Origin: Novosphingobium sp. EMRT-2
Lineage (GTDB): Bacteria; Pseudomonadota; Alphaproteobacteria; Sphingomonadales; Sphingomonadaceae
Direction of reading: 5' to 3'
Assembly (NCBI RefSeq): GCF_005145025.1
Contig: NZ_CP039695.1
Coordinates: 987,501-1,051,500, forward strand
Length of the DNA: 64,000 bases
A program made the position numbers and the translations under genes. The notes below the pieces were generated by a model. It made no database searches. It saw only the letters and a program-made list of their open reading frames with translations, and was not told the origin of the DNA. Positions 53,214 to 62,883 of this stretch are shown here, piece by piece (within the stretch, counting starts at the first letter, position 1; every line of letters begins with the position of its first letter).

Positions 53214-53830
53214 TAGAGCGAGACCCCCTTGCCCACTTCCGGCTTCACGTTGATGGTCGCCTCTTCCGGACGGCGCGCGACCTGCTTCGCCACGTTCTGG
53301 CCGCGCACCCCGCCACGCTGGCGGTGCGTCAGCACGATGGCGCCGATCAGAGCCACCAGCAGCAGGATGCCCGCCGCTTCGAACAGGAAGAGGTAGCGCG
53401 TGTAGAGCAGCGCACCGATGGATTCGATGTTGCTGGCGTTGGCCAGAGGTGCGGCCGTTCCGTCCGGCGTCCCCAGTTGCATCGCGCCCGCACGATAAGC
53501 GCCGATGCCCAGCACCAGTTCGCACAGCAGCACCAGCGCGAGGATCATCCCCAGCGGGAAGTTCTTCACGAACCCGGCGCGCAGTTCGGCGAAGTCGATG
53601 TCGAGCATCATGACCACGAAAAGGAAGAGCACCGCGACCGCGCCGACATAGACGATGACCAGCAGCATCGCGATGAATTCCGCGCCGACCAGGATCATCA
53701 GGCCGGCGGCGTTGAAGAACGCCAGGATCAGCCAGAGCACCGAATGGACCGGGTTGCGGGCCAGGATCGTGACGGCGCCCGAGACGATCATGAGCGTCGC
53801 GAAGAGATAGAAGGCAAATGCCTGGATCAT
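53213..53830 (-). CDS. nuoJ: NADH-quinone oxidoreductase subunit J
   Basis: The 205-residue membrane subunit has five helices and the typical [17 protein letters not shown] (helix 3, the flexible pi-bulge region). The start at 53830 fits GGGAG eight bases upstream. A 127-base gap containing a palindromic repeat separates it from nuoI. Its C-terminus is a hydrophilic tail ([20 protein letters not shown]). Confidence 0.95.
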   Translation of the reverse strand: MIQAFAFYLFATLMIVSGAVTILARNPVHSVLWLILAFFNAAGLMILVGAEFIAMLLVIVYVGAVAVLFLFVVMMLDIDFAELRAGFVKNFPLGMILALVLLCELVLGIGAYRAGAMQLGTPDGTAAPLANASNIESIGALLYTRYLFLFEAAGILLLVALIGAIVLTHRQRGGVRGQNVAKQVARRPEEATINVKPEVGKGVSL

Positions 53831-53841
53831 GCCAACAACTC

Positions 53842-53922
53842 CCGTTCGCTTCGAGCGAAGTCGAGAAGCCTCGCGCGACGTGTCTCGAATCCTGAGCTCG
53901 TCGAAGGGCTCGACACGAACGG
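53842..53922. repeat. Palindromic intergenic repeat between nuoI and nuoJ
   Basis: The 81-base element is bounded by CCGTTCG (53842-53848) and CGAACGG (53916-53922). Inside it, TTCGCT-TCG-AGCGAA (53845-53859) is a perfect hairpin, and CCTGAGCTCGTCGAAGGGCT (53891-53910) is a sequence I recognise as widespread in sphingomonad intergenic DNA. It lies inside the nuo operon. Confidence 0.7.
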
Positions 53923-53957
53923 ATGCAGGGTTTCTGAAGTCATGTGTGTGCGGCCCC

Positions 53958-54443
53958 CTACCGGTACGGTGCGTCGGCTTCAAGGTTGGCAGCGATCGCG
54001 CGCTCCCACTTGTCGCCGTTCGCCAGCAGCTTGGCCTTGTCGTAAAGCAGTTCCTCGCGCGTTTCGGTCGCGTATTCGAAGTTCGGCCCTTCGACGATGG
54101 CATCGACCGGGCAGGCTTCCTGGCAGAAGCCGCAGAAGATGCACTTGGTCATGTCGATGTCGTAGCGCGTGGTGCGGCGGCTGCCGTCCTCGCGCGGTTG
54201 CGCTTCAATGGTAATGGCCTGGGCCGGGCACACCGCCTCGCACAGCTTGCACGCGATGCAGCGTTCCTCGCCGTTGGGATAGCGGCGCAGGGCGTGCTCG
54301 CCACGGAAGCGCGGGCTAAGCGGGTTCTTCTCGAACGGGTAGTTGATCGTCGCCTTGGGCTTGAAGAAATACTTCAAGGTCAGCCAGTGCGCCTTCACGA
54401 ACTCCCACAGGGTAAAGCTCTTGATGAGCTGTCCGACGGTCAT
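53958..54443 (-). CDS. nuoI: NADH-quinone oxidoreductase subunit I
   Basis: The 161-residue peripheral-arm subunit carries two [4Fe-4S] clusters. Ligands are C62, C65, C68 with C111 and C101, C104, C107 with C72, in [12 protein letters not shown] and [12 protein letters not shown]. It passes electrons towards NuoB. The ATG overlaps the nuoH stop (ATGA). Confidence 0.97.
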   Translation of the reverse strand: MTVGQLIKSFTLWEFVKAHWLTLKYFFKPKATINYPFEKNPLSPRFRGEHALRRYPNGEERCIACKLCEAVCPAQAITIEAQPREDGSRRTTRYDIDMTKCIFCGFCQEACPVDAIVEGPNFEYATETREELLYDKAKLLANGDKWERAIAANLEADAPYR

Positions 54444-55486
54444 GAGAAATGCCCCGTAAGCATCAGGTAGCCGCTGACGAGGAACACCCACAGCAGCGAG
54501 ACAGGCAGGAACACCTTCCAGCCCAGACGCATCAGCTGGTCATAGCGATACCGGGGTACGGTCGCCTTCACCCAGCTGAAGATGAAGAAGAAGAACAGGA
54601 TCTTGAGCAGCACCCACACGACGCCCGGCACCAGATAGAGCACCGGAATGTCGAGCGGCGGCAGCCATCCGCCCCAGAACAGCGTGGCGTTGAGCGCGCA
54701 CATCAGCAGCACGTTGGCGTATTCGCCCAGCCAGTAGAGCGCGAAGGCCATCGACGAATATTCGGTCTGGTACCCGGCGACGAGTTCGCTCTCCGCCTCG
54801 GTCAGGTCGAACGGCGCACGCTGCGTTTCCGCCATGCCCGAGATCAGGAACATCACCCACATCGGGAACAGCAGCGGGTTGAACACGAAGCCGTTGAACA
54901 GCCCCAGCACATGGCCCTGCTGCGCCTTGACGATTTCGTTCATGTTGAACGAGCCGGACCACAGCACCACACAGATCAGGATGAAGCCGATCGAGACTTC
55001 ATAGGAGATCATCTGCGCCGAAGCGCGCATGGCCGAGAAGAACGGGTACTTCGAGTTCGAGGACCAGCCGGCGATGATCGTGCCGTAAACGCCCAGCGAC
55101 GAAATCGCGAGGACATAGAGCAGGCCGACGTTGATGTTGGCGAGGATCGCGCCCGAATTGAACGGGATCACCGCCCAGGCCATCAGAGCAACCGTGAAGG
55201 TGATGATCGGGGCGATCAGGAACAGGCCCTTGTTGGCCGCCGAAGGAATGATCGTTTCCTGCAGCATGACCTTGAGGCCGTCCGCGAACGACTGCAGAAG
55301 GCCGAACGGGCCCACCACGTTGGGGCCGCGGCGCAGCGCCATCGCCGCCCAGATCTTGCGGTCGGCATAGATGATCATCGCCACGCCGAGCATCAGCGGC
55401 AGCGCGATCAGCAGAATCCCGCAAATGGTCGAGATCGCCCAGGCCCACTCGTAAGGCAGGCCAAGAGTCTGGAAGAAAGCGGTCAT
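54440..55486 (-). CDS. nuoH: NADH-quinone oxidoreductase subunit H
   Basis: The 348-residue membrane subunit of eight to nine helices forms the quinone-entry chamber with NuoB and NuoD. Motifs include [39 protein letters not shown] and [19 protein letters not shown]. Its start codon directly follows a perfect hairpin with the ribosome-binding site in the loop, and a palindromic repeat lies between it and nuoG. Confidence 0.97.
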   Translation of the reverse strand: MTAFFQTLGLPYEWAWAISTICGILLIALPLMLGVAMIIYADRKIWAAMALRRGPNVVGPFGLLQSFADGLKVMLQETIIPSAANKGLFLIAPIITFTVALMAWAVIPFNSGAILANINVGLLYVLAISSLGVYGTIIAGWSSNSKYPFFSAMRASAQMISYEVSIGFILICVVLWSGSFNMNEIVKAQQGHVLGLFNGFVFNPLLFPMWVMFLISGMAETQRAPFDLTEAESELVAGYQTEYSSMAFALYWLGEYANVLLMCALNATLFWGGWLPPLDIPVLYLVPGVVWVLLKILFFFFIFSWVKATVPRYRYDQLMRLGWKVFLPVSLLWVFLVSGYLMLTGHFS

Positions 55487-55506
55487 GACGGCTCCCTCAA
55501 GCCGTC
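55487..55506 (-). promoter_or_regulatory. Hairpin presenting the nuoH ribosome-binding site
   Basis: Read on the coding strand, GACGGCT, TGAGGG and AGCCGTC form a 7-base-pair stem with a 6-base loop. The loop TGAGGG is the likely ribosome-binding site, and the stem ends directly at the nuoH ATG (55486). The outer stem sequence is also the edge of the adjoining repeat. Confidence 0.55.
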
Positions 55507-55585
55507 ACCCCAGCGCAGACCGGGGTCTCGTGCCTCAGGCGAAGCGCCTTGCGGTGCGAGATGCCAGCCTTCGCTGGCATGACGG
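55502..55585. repeat. Palindromic intergenic repeat between nuoG and nuoH
   Basis: The 84-base element is bounded by CCGTCA (55502-55507) and TGACGG (55580-55585). It contains a perfect 8-base-pair hairpin, ATGCCAGC-CTTC-GCTGGCAT (55561-55580), a mirror-like CCCCAGCGCAGACCGGGG, and AGGCG-AAG-CGCCT in the centre. It resembles the CCAGCGAAGGCTGG-type repeats common in sphingomonad genomes. Confidence 0.75.
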
Positions 55586-55604
55586 GCAATGGTGTTGGAC
55601 GTGC

Positions 55605-57614
55605 TCACTCGGCCGCCTCCGCGAAGCTTTCACCATGGAGCAGTTCGGCCGAGCAGCGCTGCAAAGTGGGGCTGGCGCGGCAGATCGCGTTGGTGAGGTA
55701 ACGATCCTTGATCGGGTAGCCGGCGATCACGCCTTCCGCCTTCGCCCCGGCAGGAGCGGCGGGCAGCGCGCCGTAATCGGCCAGTCCCTCGGCACCCAGT
55801 GCCGGCACGTCCGCGATCATGGCAATGCGCAATTCGTCGAAGCTGTCGAACCCGACCGAGACTTTCAGCGCATCGGCCATCGCCCGCAGGACGCTCCAGT
55901 CCTCGCGCGCGTCGCCAGGCGCGAAGACGGCCTTTTCGGCATATTGCACGCGGCCTTCGGTGTTGACGTAGGTGCCGTCCTTCTCGCTGTAGGCAGCGCC
56001 CGGCAGGATCACGTCGGCGGCATGGGCCGCCTTGTCGCCGTGATGGCCGATGTGGACGATCATGCTGCCGGCGAACTGGGTCCAGTCCACCTCGTCCGCG
56101 CCGAGCGAGATCACCAGCTTCGGCTTGGCCGCGACGATATCGGCAAGGCCGCCCTTCTGCGCATAGCCCAGCATCAGCCCGCCCATGCGTGCGGCCGCCA
56201 TGTGGACCACGTTGAAGCCGTTCCAGCCTTCCCGGACCAGGTTGAACTTCTCGGCAAAGGCCAGGCCCGCCTCGCGCGCGCCTTTCACGATGCCGGCGGC
56301 ACCGATGATGATCGCGGGCTTGGCCGCCTTGGCGAACACATCGGCCACGTCGGCCGGCAGAGCGTTCAGCGCGGCGGCATCGTCGCCCAGGAAGGTGGCC
56401 GGATAAGTCGGCTCCCACGCGGGGCCGATGATGAAGACCTTCGCGCCCTTCTTCACCGCCTTGCGCAGGCGGACGTTGAGCAGCGGGGCCTCGTCGCGGA
56501 TCTGGCTGCCCACGATCAGGATCGCGTCGGCGTCCTCGATCCCGGCCAGCGTGGAATTGAAATTCACCGCCGCCAGGTTCGACGTGTCATAGGCCATGCC
56601 CGTCTGGCGGCCTTCGAGCAGCGAGGAGCCCAGCGCGCCGGCAAGCTTCTTCGCGGCGAACATCGTTTCGCAATCGACCTGGTCGCCCGCGATCACCGCG
56701 ACCGACGAACCCGGATTGATCCGGGCGATGGCATCGAACGCTTCGGCCCAGCTGGCCGCCTGCAGCTTGCCGTCACGGCGCAGCCACGGCTTGTCGAGCC
56801 GGCGGCGGGTGAGACCATCCACCATGTAGCGGCCCCGGTCGGACAACCATTCCTCGTTCACGTCGTCGTTCACCCGCGGCAGCGCGCGCAGCACTTCGCG
56901 GCCCCGGCTGTCGAGGCGGATATTGGCGCCCACCGCGTCCGAAACGTCGATCGACAGCGTCTTCTTCAGCTCCCACGGGCGCGCTTCGAAGGCATAGGGG
57001 CGGCTGGTCAGCGCGCCGACCGGGCACAGGTCGATCACGTTGGCGGAAAGCTCGTGCTTCGCCGCGTGCTCCAGATAGGTCGAAATCTGGGTGCTTTCAC
57101 CGCGATAGAGCGCGCCGATCTCGTCCACGCCGGCGACCTCTTCGGAGAAGCGCACGCAGCGGGTGCAGTGGATGCAGCGCGTCATCACCGTCTTGATGAG
57201 CGGCCCCATGTACTTCTCGGTAACCGCGCGCTTGCTCTCGTGGTAGCGCGAACCGCCACGGCCATAGGCGACCGACTGGTCCTGCAGATCGCATTCGCCG
57301 CCCTGGTCGCAGATCGGGCAATCGAGCGGGTGGTTGATGAGGAGAAACTCCATCACCCCTTCGCGCGCCTTCTTCACCATCTCGCTGTCGGTGCGGATCT
57401 CCTGCCCCTCGGCAGCCGGCAGCGCGCACGACGCCTGCGGCTTCGGCGGTCCAGGCTTCACTTCGACCAGGCACATGCGGCAATTGCCGGCGATGCTCAG
57501 CCGTTCGTGATAGCAGAAGCGGGGGATTTCCTTGCCGGCCAGCTCGCACGCCTGCAAGACGGTAGCGCCTGCCGGAACTTCGAGCTCTACGCCGTCGACT
57601 TTGAGTTTAGGCAT
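55605..57614 (-). CDS. nuoG: NADH-quinone oxidoreductase subunit G
   Basis: The 669-residue largest peripheral subunit has an N-terminal [2Fe-2S] domain with C34, C45, C48 and C63. Next come the histidine-ligated cluster region (LDCPICDQGGECDLQ) and the third cluster (CIHCTRCVRFSEEV), and then a molybdopterin-oxidoreductase-like domain without cofactor. It relays electrons from NuoF to NuoI. The start shares one base with the nuoF stop. A 118-base gap with a palindromic repeat separates it from nuoH. Confidence 0.97.
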   Translation of the reverse strand: MPKLKVDGVELEVPAGATVLQACELAGKEIPRFCYHERLSIAGNCRMCLVEVKPGPPKPQASCALPAAEGQEIRTDSEMVKKAREGVMEFLLINHPLDCPICDQGGECDLQDQSVAYGRGGSRYHESKRAVTEKYMGPLIKTVMTRCIHCTRCVRFSEEVAGVDEIGALYRGESTQISTYLEHAAKHELSANVIDLCPVGALTSRPYAFEARPWELKKTLSIDVSDAVGANIRLDSRGREVLRALPRVNDDVNEEWLSDRGRYMVDGLTRRRLDKPWLRRDGKLQAASWAEAFDAIARINPGSSVAVIAGDQVDCETMFAAKKLAGALGSSLLEGRQTGMAYDTSNLAAVNFNSTLAGIEDADAILIVGSQIRDEAPLLNVRLRKAVKKGAKVFIIGPAWEPTYPATFLGDDAAALNALPADVADVFAKAAKPAIIIGAAGIVKGAREAGLAFAEKFNLVREGWNGFNVVHMAAARMGGLMLGYAQKGGLADIVAAKPKLVISLGADEVDWTQFAGSMIVHIGHHGDKAAHAADVILPGAAYSEKDGTYVNTEGRVQYAEKAVFAPGDAREDWSVLRAMADALKVSVGFDSFDELRIAMIADVPALGAEGLADYGALPAAPAGAKAEGVIAGYPIKDRYLTNAICRASPTLQRCSAELLHGESFAEAAE

Positions 57615-58906
57615 TACTCTGCAGCCTCCCTCACGGCGCCGTGTTCGGCGATCCGGCGTTCCAGTTCGGGGCGGAAGTGGCGGATCAGGCCCTGGATCGG
57701 CCAGGCGGCCGCGTCACCCAGGGCGCAGATGGTGTGGCCTTCGACCTGCTTGGTCACGTTGAACAGCATGTCGATTTCCTCGACCGCCGCGTCGCCCGTG
57801 CGCAAACGCTCCATCACGCGCCACATCCAGCCGGTGCCTTCGCGGCACGGCGTGCACTGGCCGCAGCTTTCGTGCTTGTAGAAGTGCGACAGGCGGGCGA
57901 TCGCGCGAACGATATCGGTGGACTTGTCCATCACGATCACGGCGGCGGTGCCTAGGCCCGAACCGAGCGCGCGCAAGCCATCGAAGTCCATCGGCGCGTC
58001 CCAGATTTCCGCGGCCGGAACCAGCGGAACCGAGGAACCACCGGGGATCACGGCCAGCAGGTTGTCCTTGCCGCCACGAATGCCGCCGCAGTGCTTCTCG
58101 ATCAGTTCGCTGAACGGGATCGACATCTCTTCCTCGACCACGCAGGGCCGTTCGACGTGCCCGCTGATCTGGAAGAGCTTGGTGCCCTTGTTGTTCTCGC
58201 GCCCGAACGACGAGAACCACGAAGCGCCGCGCCGCAGGATGGTGGGCGCGACCGCGATCGATTCGACGTTGTTGACCGTGGTCGGGCAGCCATAGAGCCC
58301 CGCGCCCGCCGGGAACGGCGGCTTGAGGCGCGGCTGGCCCTTCTTGCCTTCGAGGCTTTCGATCATCGCGGTTTCTTCGCCGCAGATGTAGGCGCCCGCG
58401 CCGCGGTGGACGAAGACGTCGAAGTCATAGCCCGAACCGCAGGCGTTCTTGCCCAGCAGGCCAGCGGCATAGGCCTCATCCCGCGCGGCGAACAGCGTTT
58501 CGGCCTCGCGAATGTATTCGCCGCGAATGTAGATGTAGGCCGCTCGCGCGCGCATCGCGAAGCCCGCCACCAGCGCGCCTTCCAGCAGCTTGTGCGGATC
58601 GTGGCGGATGATCTCGCGGTCCTTGCACGAACCCGGCTCGGATTCGTCGGCGTTGATTACCAGGAAGCTGGGCCGGCCGTCCTTGCTTTCCTTGGGCATG
58701 AAGGACCACTTCATGCCGGTGGGGAAGCCCGCGCCGCCACGGCCGCGCAGGCCGGAAGCCTTGATTTCCTCGATGATCCCGTCCTGCCCGCGTTCGAGCA
58801 GCGCCTTGGTGTTGTCCCAATCCCCGCGCGCCTGCGCGGCGGGCAGGTTCCACGGCTGGTAGCCATAGACGTTGGTGAAGATGCGGTCCTTGTCGGCGAG
58901 AGCCAT
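57614..58906 (-). CDS. nuoF: NADH-quinone oxidoreductase subunit F
   Basis: The 430-residue subunit binds NADH, FMN and one [4Fe-4S] cluster and is where electrons enter complex I. The FMN/NADH loop is [15 protein letters not shown] (about 53-67), and [19 protein letters not shown] is near 175-193. The cluster cysteines are C348, C351, C354 and C394. It follows nuoE by three bases. Confidence 0.98.
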   Translation of the reverse strand: MALADKDRIFTNVYGYQPWNLPAAQARGDWDNTKALLERGQDGIIEEIKASGLRGRGGAGFPTGMKWSFMPKESKDGRPSFLVINADESEPGSCKDREIIRHDPHKLLEGALVAGFAMRARAAYIYIRGEYIREAETLFAARDEAYAAGLLGKNACGSGYDFDVFVHRGAGAYICGEETAMIESLEGKKGQPRLKPPFPAGAGLYGCPTTVNNVESIAVAPTILRRGASWFSSFGRENNKGTKLFQISGHVERPCVVEEEMSIPFSELIEKHCGGIRGGKDNLLAVIPGGSSVPLVPAAEIWDAPMDFDGLRALGSGLGTAAVIVMDKSTDIVRAIARLSHFYKHESCGQCTPCREGTGWMWRVMERLRTGDAAVEEIDMLFNVTKQVEGHTICALGDAAAWPIQGLIRHFRPELERRIAEHGAVREAAE

Positions 58907-58909
58907 GGC

Positions 58910-59578
58910 TTACCATTCCCCCCGATAATCGTGGTTTTCGCTGACCATCGCGGTCAGGTTGCTGAGCGCGCCGGCCGGTTCCACCGTGTGACGGCCGGGA
59001 AGCTGCGTGCCGGTCTTGGGCTGCTTGCCCGCCGCCAGTTCGTCGAGGATGCGGTCCATGTCGGCGGGGGTCAGATCCTCGTAGTTGTCGTCGTTGATCT
59101 GGACCATCGGCGCCGAAGCGCAGTTGCCCATGCATTCGACCTCGGTGAACGACCACAGGCCGTCATCGGTGATATGCCCGGCCTTCATCCCGCGCTTCTT
59201 GCAGGCGGCGATGATGTCGTCCGATCCGCGCAACATGCACGGCGTGGTGCCGCAGACCTGGACGTGGAAACGACCGATCGGCGCGATGTTGTACATCGTG
59301 TAGAACGTCGCCACCTCGACCACGCGGATGATCGGCATGGAGAGATAGGCGGCGACATATTCCATCACCGGGATCGGCAGCCAGCCTTGCGTGTTCAGTT
59401 CAGCGCCGACCTGCCGCTGGGCCAGATCGAGCAACGGCATCACCGCCGAGCGCTGCCGCCCTTCGGGGTAGCGCGCCACGATCTCTTTCGCCTTTTCCGC
59501 GTTCTCGGCAGTCCAGGCAAAGGCGCCCCAGCGGGCGCGCAATTCCGGGGTATCCGGTTCGATGTAGCGGTCAGCCAT
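58910..59578 (-). CDS. nuoE: NADH-quinone oxidoreductase subunit E
   Basis: The 222-residue thioredoxin-fold subunit carries the [2Fe-2S] cluster on C109, C114, C149 and C153 (CGTTPC and CMGNC). It pairs with NuoF. The ATG overlaps the stop of the NTF2-like gene (TGATG). The C-terminal region, with ILDELAAGKQPKTGTQLPGR, is typical of alphaproteobacterial and mitochondrial 24-kDa subunits. Confidence 0.97.
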   Translation of the reverse strand: MADRYIEPDTPELRARWGAFAWTAENAEKAKEIVARYPEGRQRSAVMPLLDLAQRQVGAELNTQGWLPIPVMEYVAAYLSMPIIRVVEVATFYTMYNIAPIGRFHVQVCGTTPCMLRGSDDIIAACKKRGMKAGHITDDGLWSFTEVECMGNCASAPMVQINDDNYEDLTPADMDRILDELAAGKQPKTGTQLPGRHTVEPAGALSNLTAMVSENHDYRGEW

Positions 59579-59943
59579 CAGCGAATAAACTCCACCCGAG
59601 AGCACTTATCGCCCTCGAAAGTATAGACTGCGATCACGTCGAACGGTTCGACCAGGGCCGATCCGTCGGTGGCGGGGCCGCGCGTGACGTGTTCGCGCAT
59701 CAGCACGTAGTTGCCGATCGCCTGCGCGTCGCGGATTTCGGCGTGGTTCTGCGGCCAGCGGGCGAACGCGGCGGCAAGGCCGGAGCGCGTGCCCTCCTTG
59801 CCCTCGCGCACCACATCCCCGCGATAGTTCGCCTCGCAGGCGTCGTCGGTCATGTAGGAGACGTAGGTATCCACGTCCTGCGCATTGTACGCCGCGATCA
59901 TCGCCTTGGCCGTGCGCAAGTTAGATTCTTCGGAGCTGCTCAC
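59578..59943 (-). CDS. NTF2/SnoaL-like protein inserted in the nuo operon
   Basis: This 121-residue protein is of the NTF2-like (SnoaL/DUF4440-type) fold, with [20 protein letters not shown], a [11 protein letters not shown] strand and [20 protein letters not shown]. It is not a known complex I subunit. It starts with GTG (59943) inside the nuoD stop (GTGA) and its own stop overlaps the nuoE ATG, so it is tightly coupled to both. An assembly factor, accessory subunit or unrelated hitch-hiking enzyme are all possible; sequence alone does not decide. Confidence 0.78.
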   Translation of the reverse strand: MSSSEESNLRTAKAMIAAYNAQDVDTYVSYMTDDACEANYRGDVVREGKEGTRSGLAAAFARWPQNHAEIRDAQAIGNYVLMREHVTRGPATDGSALVEPFDVIAVYTFEGDKCSRVEFIR

Positions 59944-61151
59944 CGGTCGCACTCCCCGAACACCACGTCGATGGCGCCAAGGATCGCGGTCGCGTCGGGC
60001 AGCATGTGGCCCTTGCACATGAAGTCCATCGCCTGAAGGTGGCTGAACGCCGTCGGCCGGATCTTGCAGCGGTACGGCTTGTTGCTGCCGTCCGAGACCA
60101 GATAGACGCCGAATTCGCCCTTGGGGCTTTCGGTGGCGACATAGACTTCGCCGGCCGGAACGTGGAAGCCTTCCGAATAGAGCTTGAAGTGATGGATCAG
60201 CGATTCCATCGAGCTCTTCATCTCGCCGCGCTTGGGCGGGACCACCTTGCGGTCGGTCGAGCTGACCGGGCCTTCGGGCATTTCGGCCAGGCACTGCTTC
60301 ATGATCCGCGCGGACTGGCGGACTTCCTCCACGCGCACCATGAAGCGATCATAGCAATCGCCGCTGGTGCCGACCGGAATCTCGAAGTCCATGCGGTCAT
60401 AAACGTCATAGGGCTGCGCCTTGCGCAGATCCCACGCGATGCCCGAACCACGGATCATCGGGCCGGAAAAGCCCCAGCGGATCGCGTCTTCCTTGCTGAC
60501 TACCGCGATATCGACGTTGCGCTGCTTGAAGATGCGGTTGTCGACCAGCAGGCTCATCGCGTCTTCGAACAGCTGCGGCAGGCGCGTGTCGAGCCAGTCG
60601 CCAATGTCGGTCAGCAGCTTCAGCGGCACGTCCTGGTGCACGCCGCCGGGGCGGAACCAGGCCGAATGCATCCGCGCGCCCGAAGCGCGCTCGAAGAAGT
60701 TGAGGCAGTCCTCGCGGATTTCGAACAGCCACAGGTTCGGCGTCATCGCGCCCACGTCCATGACGTGCGAGCCGATGTTGAGCATGTGGTTGCAGATGCG
60801 CGTCAGTTCCGCGAACAGCACGCGCAGGTACTGCCCGCGCAGCGGCACCTCGAGGTTGAGCAGCTTTTCAACCGCGAGCACGTAGGAGTGCTCCATGCCC
60901 AGCGGCGAGCAGTAGTCGAGCCGGTCGAAGTACGGCAACGCCTGGGTATAGGTCTTGTATTCGATCAGCTTTTCGGTGCCGCGATGGAGCAGGCCGACGT
61001 GCGGATCGATCCGCTCGATGATCTCGCCGTCCAGCTCCATGACCATGCGCAACACGCCGTGCGCGGCCGGGTGCTGGGGGCCGAAGTTGATCGTGTAGTT
61101 GGTGATGACCTCGTCGCCGGTGGTCGGCGATTCTTCCAGCTGGAAGCTCAT
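59940..61151 (-). CDS. nuoD: NADH-quinone oxidoreductase subunit D
   Basis: The 403-residue subunit (49-kDa homologue) lines the quinone site with NuoB. The N-terminal quinone-site motif is [15 protein letters not shown]; other motifs include [39 protein letters not shown] and the C-terminal DVVFGECDR. NuoC and NuoD are separate genes here, not fused as in E. coli. The ATG overlaps the nuoC stop. Confidence 0.98.
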   Translation of the reverse strand: MSFQLEESPTTGDEVITNYTINFGPQHPAAHGVLRMVMELDGEIIERIDPHVGLLHRGTEKLIEYKTYTQALPYFDRLDYCSPLGMEHSYVLAVEKLLNLEVPLRGQYLRVLFAELTRICNHMLNIGSHVMDVGAMTPNLWLFEIREDCLNFFERASGARMHSAWFRPGGVHQDVPLKLLTDIGDWLDTRLPQLFEDAMSLLVDNRIFKQRNVDIAVVSKEDAIRWGFSGPMIRGSGIAWDLRKAQPYDVYDRMDFEIPVGTSGDCYDRFMVRVEEVRQSARIMKQCLAEMPEGPVSSTDRKVVPPKRGEMKSSMESLIHHFKLYSEGFHVPAGEVYVATESPKGEFGVYLVSDGSNKPYRCKIRPTAFSHLQAMDFMCKGHMLPDATAILGAIDVVFGECDR

Positions 61152-61780
61152 GCCTTGGCCCCTTCCGCCGCCTTTTCATCGCCTGGCAGCACGTATTCCG
61201 CGCCTTCCCACGGACTCATGAAATCGAACTGGCGCAGATCCTGCGCCAGTTCGACCGGTTCATAGACCACGCGCTTGTCCTCTTCGGAATAGCGCAGCTC
61301 GACATAGCCGGTCAGCGGGAAGTCCTTGCGGAACGGATGGCCCTGGAAACCGTAGTCGGTGAGGATGCGGCGCAGGTCCGGATGGCCGGCGAACAACACG
61401 CCGAACATGTCGTACACTTCGCGCTCGTACCAGCCGGCGACGGGCCACAGGGTCGTCACCGTCGGCACCGGAGTCGCCTCGTCGGTCGAAACCTTGACGA
61501 TGATCCGGTGGTTCTTGGTCAGCGAGAGCAGGCAGTAGCAGACCTCGAAACGGTCGGGCCGCTGCGGATAGTCCACGCCCGCGATTTCCATGAGCTGCTG
61601 GTATTCGTGCGCGTCGCGCAGCAGGCGGAGTGCGTCCTCCACGCGATCGCGCGCGACCGTCAGCAGGACTTCGCCATGCTCTTCCTTCGCCGAAACCAGC
61701 ATGGCGCCCAGCGCCGCCGAAAGCGTGTCCAGCACGCCTTCGTTCGAGGTGAAGCGCGGGGCGGAATGAACGACCGTCAT
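61148..61780 (-). CDS. nuoC: NADH-quinone oxidoreductase subunit C
   Basis: The 210-residue subunit (30-kDa homologue) of the peripheral arm has the signature [21 protein letters not shown] and the following [20 protein letters not shown]. It is structural and binds NuoD. Its start lies ten bases past the nuoB stop, and its stop overlaps the nuoD start by four bases. Confidence 0.97.
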   Translation of the reverse strand: MTVVHSAPRFTSNEGVLDTLSAALGAMLVSAKEEHGEVLLTVARDRVEDALRLLRDAHEYQQLMEIAGVDYPQRPDRFEVCYCLLSLTKNHRIIVKVSTDEATPVPTVTTLWPVAGWYEREVYDMFGVLFAGHPDLRRILTDYGFQGHPFRKDFPLTGYVELRYSEEDKRVVYEPVELAQDLRQFDFMSPWEGAEYVLPGDEKAAEGAKA

Positions 61781-61790
61781 GCCCTTCTCC

Positions 61791-62351
61791 TCAACGCTCG
61801 AGCGTGCCGACGCGGCGGATCTTCCGCTGCAGCTGCATCACACCATAGAGTAGCGCCTCGGCGGTGGGAGGGCAGCCGGGCACGTAGATATCGACCGGCA
61901 CGATGCGGTCGCAGCCGCGCACCACCGAGTAGCTGTAGTGGTAGTAGCCGCCGCCGTTAGCGCACGAGCCCATCGAGATGACGTACTTGGGGTCCGACAT
62001 CTGATCATAGACCTTGCGCAGCGCCGGGGCCATCTTGTTGCACAGCGTGCCGGCCACGATCATCACGTCCGACTGGCGCGGGGATGCGCGCGGCGCGACG
62101 CCGAAGCGCTCCATGTCGTAGCGCGGCATGTTCACGTGGATCATCTCGACCGCGCAGCAGGCAAGGCCGAACGTCATCCACCACAGCGAGCCGGTGCGCG
62201 CCCACTGGAACAGTTCCTCGGTCGAGGTGACGAGGAAGCCCTTGTCCGAAACCTCGGCATTGAGGCTTTCGAAGAACGCCTGATCGGGCGCGGTGATGGC
62301 GGAGCCAGCGGCAGCGCCGGTTGCAGTCGGAGCGGTGACCATGTTGCTCAT
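61791..62351 (-). CDS. nuoB: NADH-quinone oxidoreductase subunit B
   Basis: The 186-residue subunit holds the terminal [4Fe-4S] cluster N2, on C65, C66, C130 and C160 ([23 protein letters not shown]), which reduces quinone. The N-terminal 20 residues are an alanine-rich extension. The ATG at 62351 overlaps the nuoA stop (ATGA); another ATG at 62342 is possible. Confidence 0.98.
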   Translation of the reverse strand: MSNMVTAPTATGAAAGSAITAPDQAFFESLNAEVSDKGFLVTSTEELFQWARTGSLWWMTFGLACCAVEMIHVNMPRYDMERFGVAPRASPRQSDVMIVAGTLCNKMAPALRKVYDQMSDPKYVISMGSCANGGGYYHYSYSVVRGCDRIVPVDIYVPGCPPTAEALLYGVMQLQRKIRRVGTLER

Positions 62352-62722
62352 TCCCAATCCAGCGCTCCCTTTTTCCAGGCGTAGGCAAACCCGACGACCA
62401 GTTCCGCCAGGAACAGCATCATCGTGAACCAGCCGGCCCAGCCCGTTTCCTTCAGGCTGACCGCCCAGGGAAACAGGAACGCCGCTTCCAGATCGAAGAT
62501 GATGAACAGGATCGCGACCAGATAGAACCGGACGTCGAACTGGCTGCGCGGGTCTTCGAACGCGGGGAAACCGCATTCGTACTCGCTGAGCTTTTCCGCG
62601 TTGGGATTGTAGGTTCCCGTCAAGCGGGAAACACCCATCGGCAGGAACACAAAGGCACTGGAAAGCGCAAGAGCGATCCCGAGGAAGATCAGGATCGGCA
62701 GATATTGTGACAGATCGACCAA
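62348..62722 (-). CDS. nuoA: NADH-quinone oxidoreductase subunit A
   Basis: The 124-residue membrane subunit has three helices and the conserved [20 protein letters not shown] loop, which contains the cysteine of the active/deactive transition. It is the first gene of the complex I operon. Confidence 0.97.
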   Translation of the reverse strand: MVDLSQYLPILIFLGIALALSSAFVFLPMGVSRLTGTYNPNAEKLSEYECGFPAFEDPRSQFDVRFYLVAILFIIFDLEAAFLFPWAVSLKETGWAGWFTMMLFLAELVVGFAYAWKKGALDWE

Positions 62723-62883
62723 GGGGCTGACTCGCCTAGCTGGTGTTCGCTCCGCGCCCTAGTCCCGACGCCGCCCGCGCGCAAGTGCCGTGCAGCGCCC
62801 GCAGGGGCAGTTTCTCCACCCTTTTGGCCTTCCCGTGCCGATTACAGCCCCGTTTCCGGGCCTCCCGCGATCGTATGCGGGGC
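62723..62883 (-). promoter_or_regulatory. Region upstream of nuoA
   Basis: These 161 GC-rich bases lie between the aldehyde dehydrogenase stop and the nuoA start and should hold the nuo promoter. A short stem, CCCCG-TTTC-CGGG (about 62851-62863), could help end the preceding transcript, but no T-run follows. I could not assign promoter boxes. Confidence 0.3.
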
